From contig CAKUTI010000011.1 in the NCBI GenBank assembly GCA_934691925.1, positions 1 to 47,774 of the forward strand: DNA of 47,774 bases, in the 5' to 3' direction. Below, piece by piece: positions 47,715-47,774 of this stretch. Position 1 is the first letter of the stretch. The number at the start of each line of letters is the position of its first letter. Position numbers and translations under genes: made by a program. This stretch comes from an uncultured Treponema sp. Lineage in GTDB: Bacteria > Spirochaetota > Spirochaetia > Treponematales > Treponemataceae. Below the pieces are notes generated by a model. That model was given only the letters and a program-made list of their open reading frames with translations. It made no database searches and was not told the DNA's origin.

Positions 47715-47774
47715 ATGGAAAAAACTATCGCATTGATTCCAGGCGACGGAATCGGTCCTGATGTTGTTGCCGAG
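47715..47774 (+). CDS. Isopropylmalate/isocitrate dehydrogenase family protein, N-terminal fragment
   Basis: The last 20 codons encode a start of the type TIALIPGDGIGPDVVAE, the NAD-binding N-terminal signature of beta-decarboxylating dehydrogenases (LeuB, Icd, homoisocitrate or tartrate dehydrogenase). An AGGAG site precedes ATG 47715. LeuB is the most common match for this exact N-terminal pattern, but the specificity-determining residues lie past the window edge. No terminator or strong promoter is clear in the 123-bp gap upstream. Confidence 0.85.
   Translation, partial: MEKTIALIPGDGIGPDVVAE

Overview
The window looks like a chromosomal segment of a spirochaete, most likely a gut- or rumen-type Treponema. 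The reasons are relaxed spirochaetal lipoboxes (ending LFSC, FVSC, IFASC, LLTSC), a MAF/DUF115 flagellin-glycosylation-type protein, an orphan FlhB-like/FliK-like pair next to the rpsP-khpA-rimM-trmD-rplS cluster, and a SufCBD/SufU iron-sulfur system. Biosynthetic genes (pyrE, an isopropylmalate-dehydrogenase-like start, folA) argue against a reduced pathogen such as T. pallidum. The sequence is moderately AT-rich (about 40% G+C judged by eye). The genus call is inference. There is no rRNA, phage, IS element or CRISPR array.

Layout. 1-4239 (+): the 3' end of a phosphohexomutase, a DnaQ-like exonuclease, a membrane-anchored parvulin-type foldase and a MAF glycosyltransferase-like protein, closed by a bidirectional terminator. 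4305-10044 (-): an operon of a secreted TPR protein with Asp/Gly-rich Ca-binding-like repeats, a trypsin-like/PDZ lipoprotein protease and LepA. 10406-15895 (-): tilS, rplY (own promoter and terminator) and sufCBD. 16042-17966 (+): an unknown secreted protein and a GGDEF diguanylate cyclase. 18085-19284 (-): NADP isocitrate dehydrogenase. 19611-21598 (+): an OmpR-type two-component system preceded by 11-bp-phased boxes and followed by a 22-bp tandem repeat array. 21836-23125 (-): a lipoprotein whose putative promoter spacer contains a G8 tract. 23357-26149 (+): sufU, pgi and folA. 26139-27008 (-): tatD. 27110-27196: tRNA-Leu(UAA) with its own promoter and terminator.

27240-32486 (-) is the rpsP-khpA-rimM-trmD-rplS translation operon, followed after a hairpin by a FliK-like/FlhB-like pair, a small domain protein, yraN, a 63-residue protein and a basic Zn-ribbon-like protein. 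32589-33533 (-) is an RluD-family pseudouridine synthase. 33583-41863 (-) is a complete oligopeptide ABC importer (oppA, oppB, a fused oppC-oppD, oppF) with plsC and an LEA14/WHy-like lipoprotein inserted in the operon. 41980-43704 (+) is a SulP transporter, followed by a 40-bp tandem repeat array and a strong bidirectional terminator. 44055-44741 (-) is pyrE. The last 2.9 kb (+) holds a large lipoprotein gene interrupted by one in-frame amber codon, a small lipoprotein gene and the 5' end of a leuB-like gene.

The best candidates for unusual biology are the amber-split lipoprotein ORF, the G8 tract in a promoter spacer, the shared 11-bp-phased TTAAAA boxes upstream of the two-component system and the split lipoprotein, two non-coding tandem arrays (22 bp and 40 bp), the OppC-OppD fusion with a palindromic GC-rich linker, and a set of genes with a -10 box 4-9 nt upstream of ATG and no Shine-Dalgarno, which suggests leaderless transcripts.
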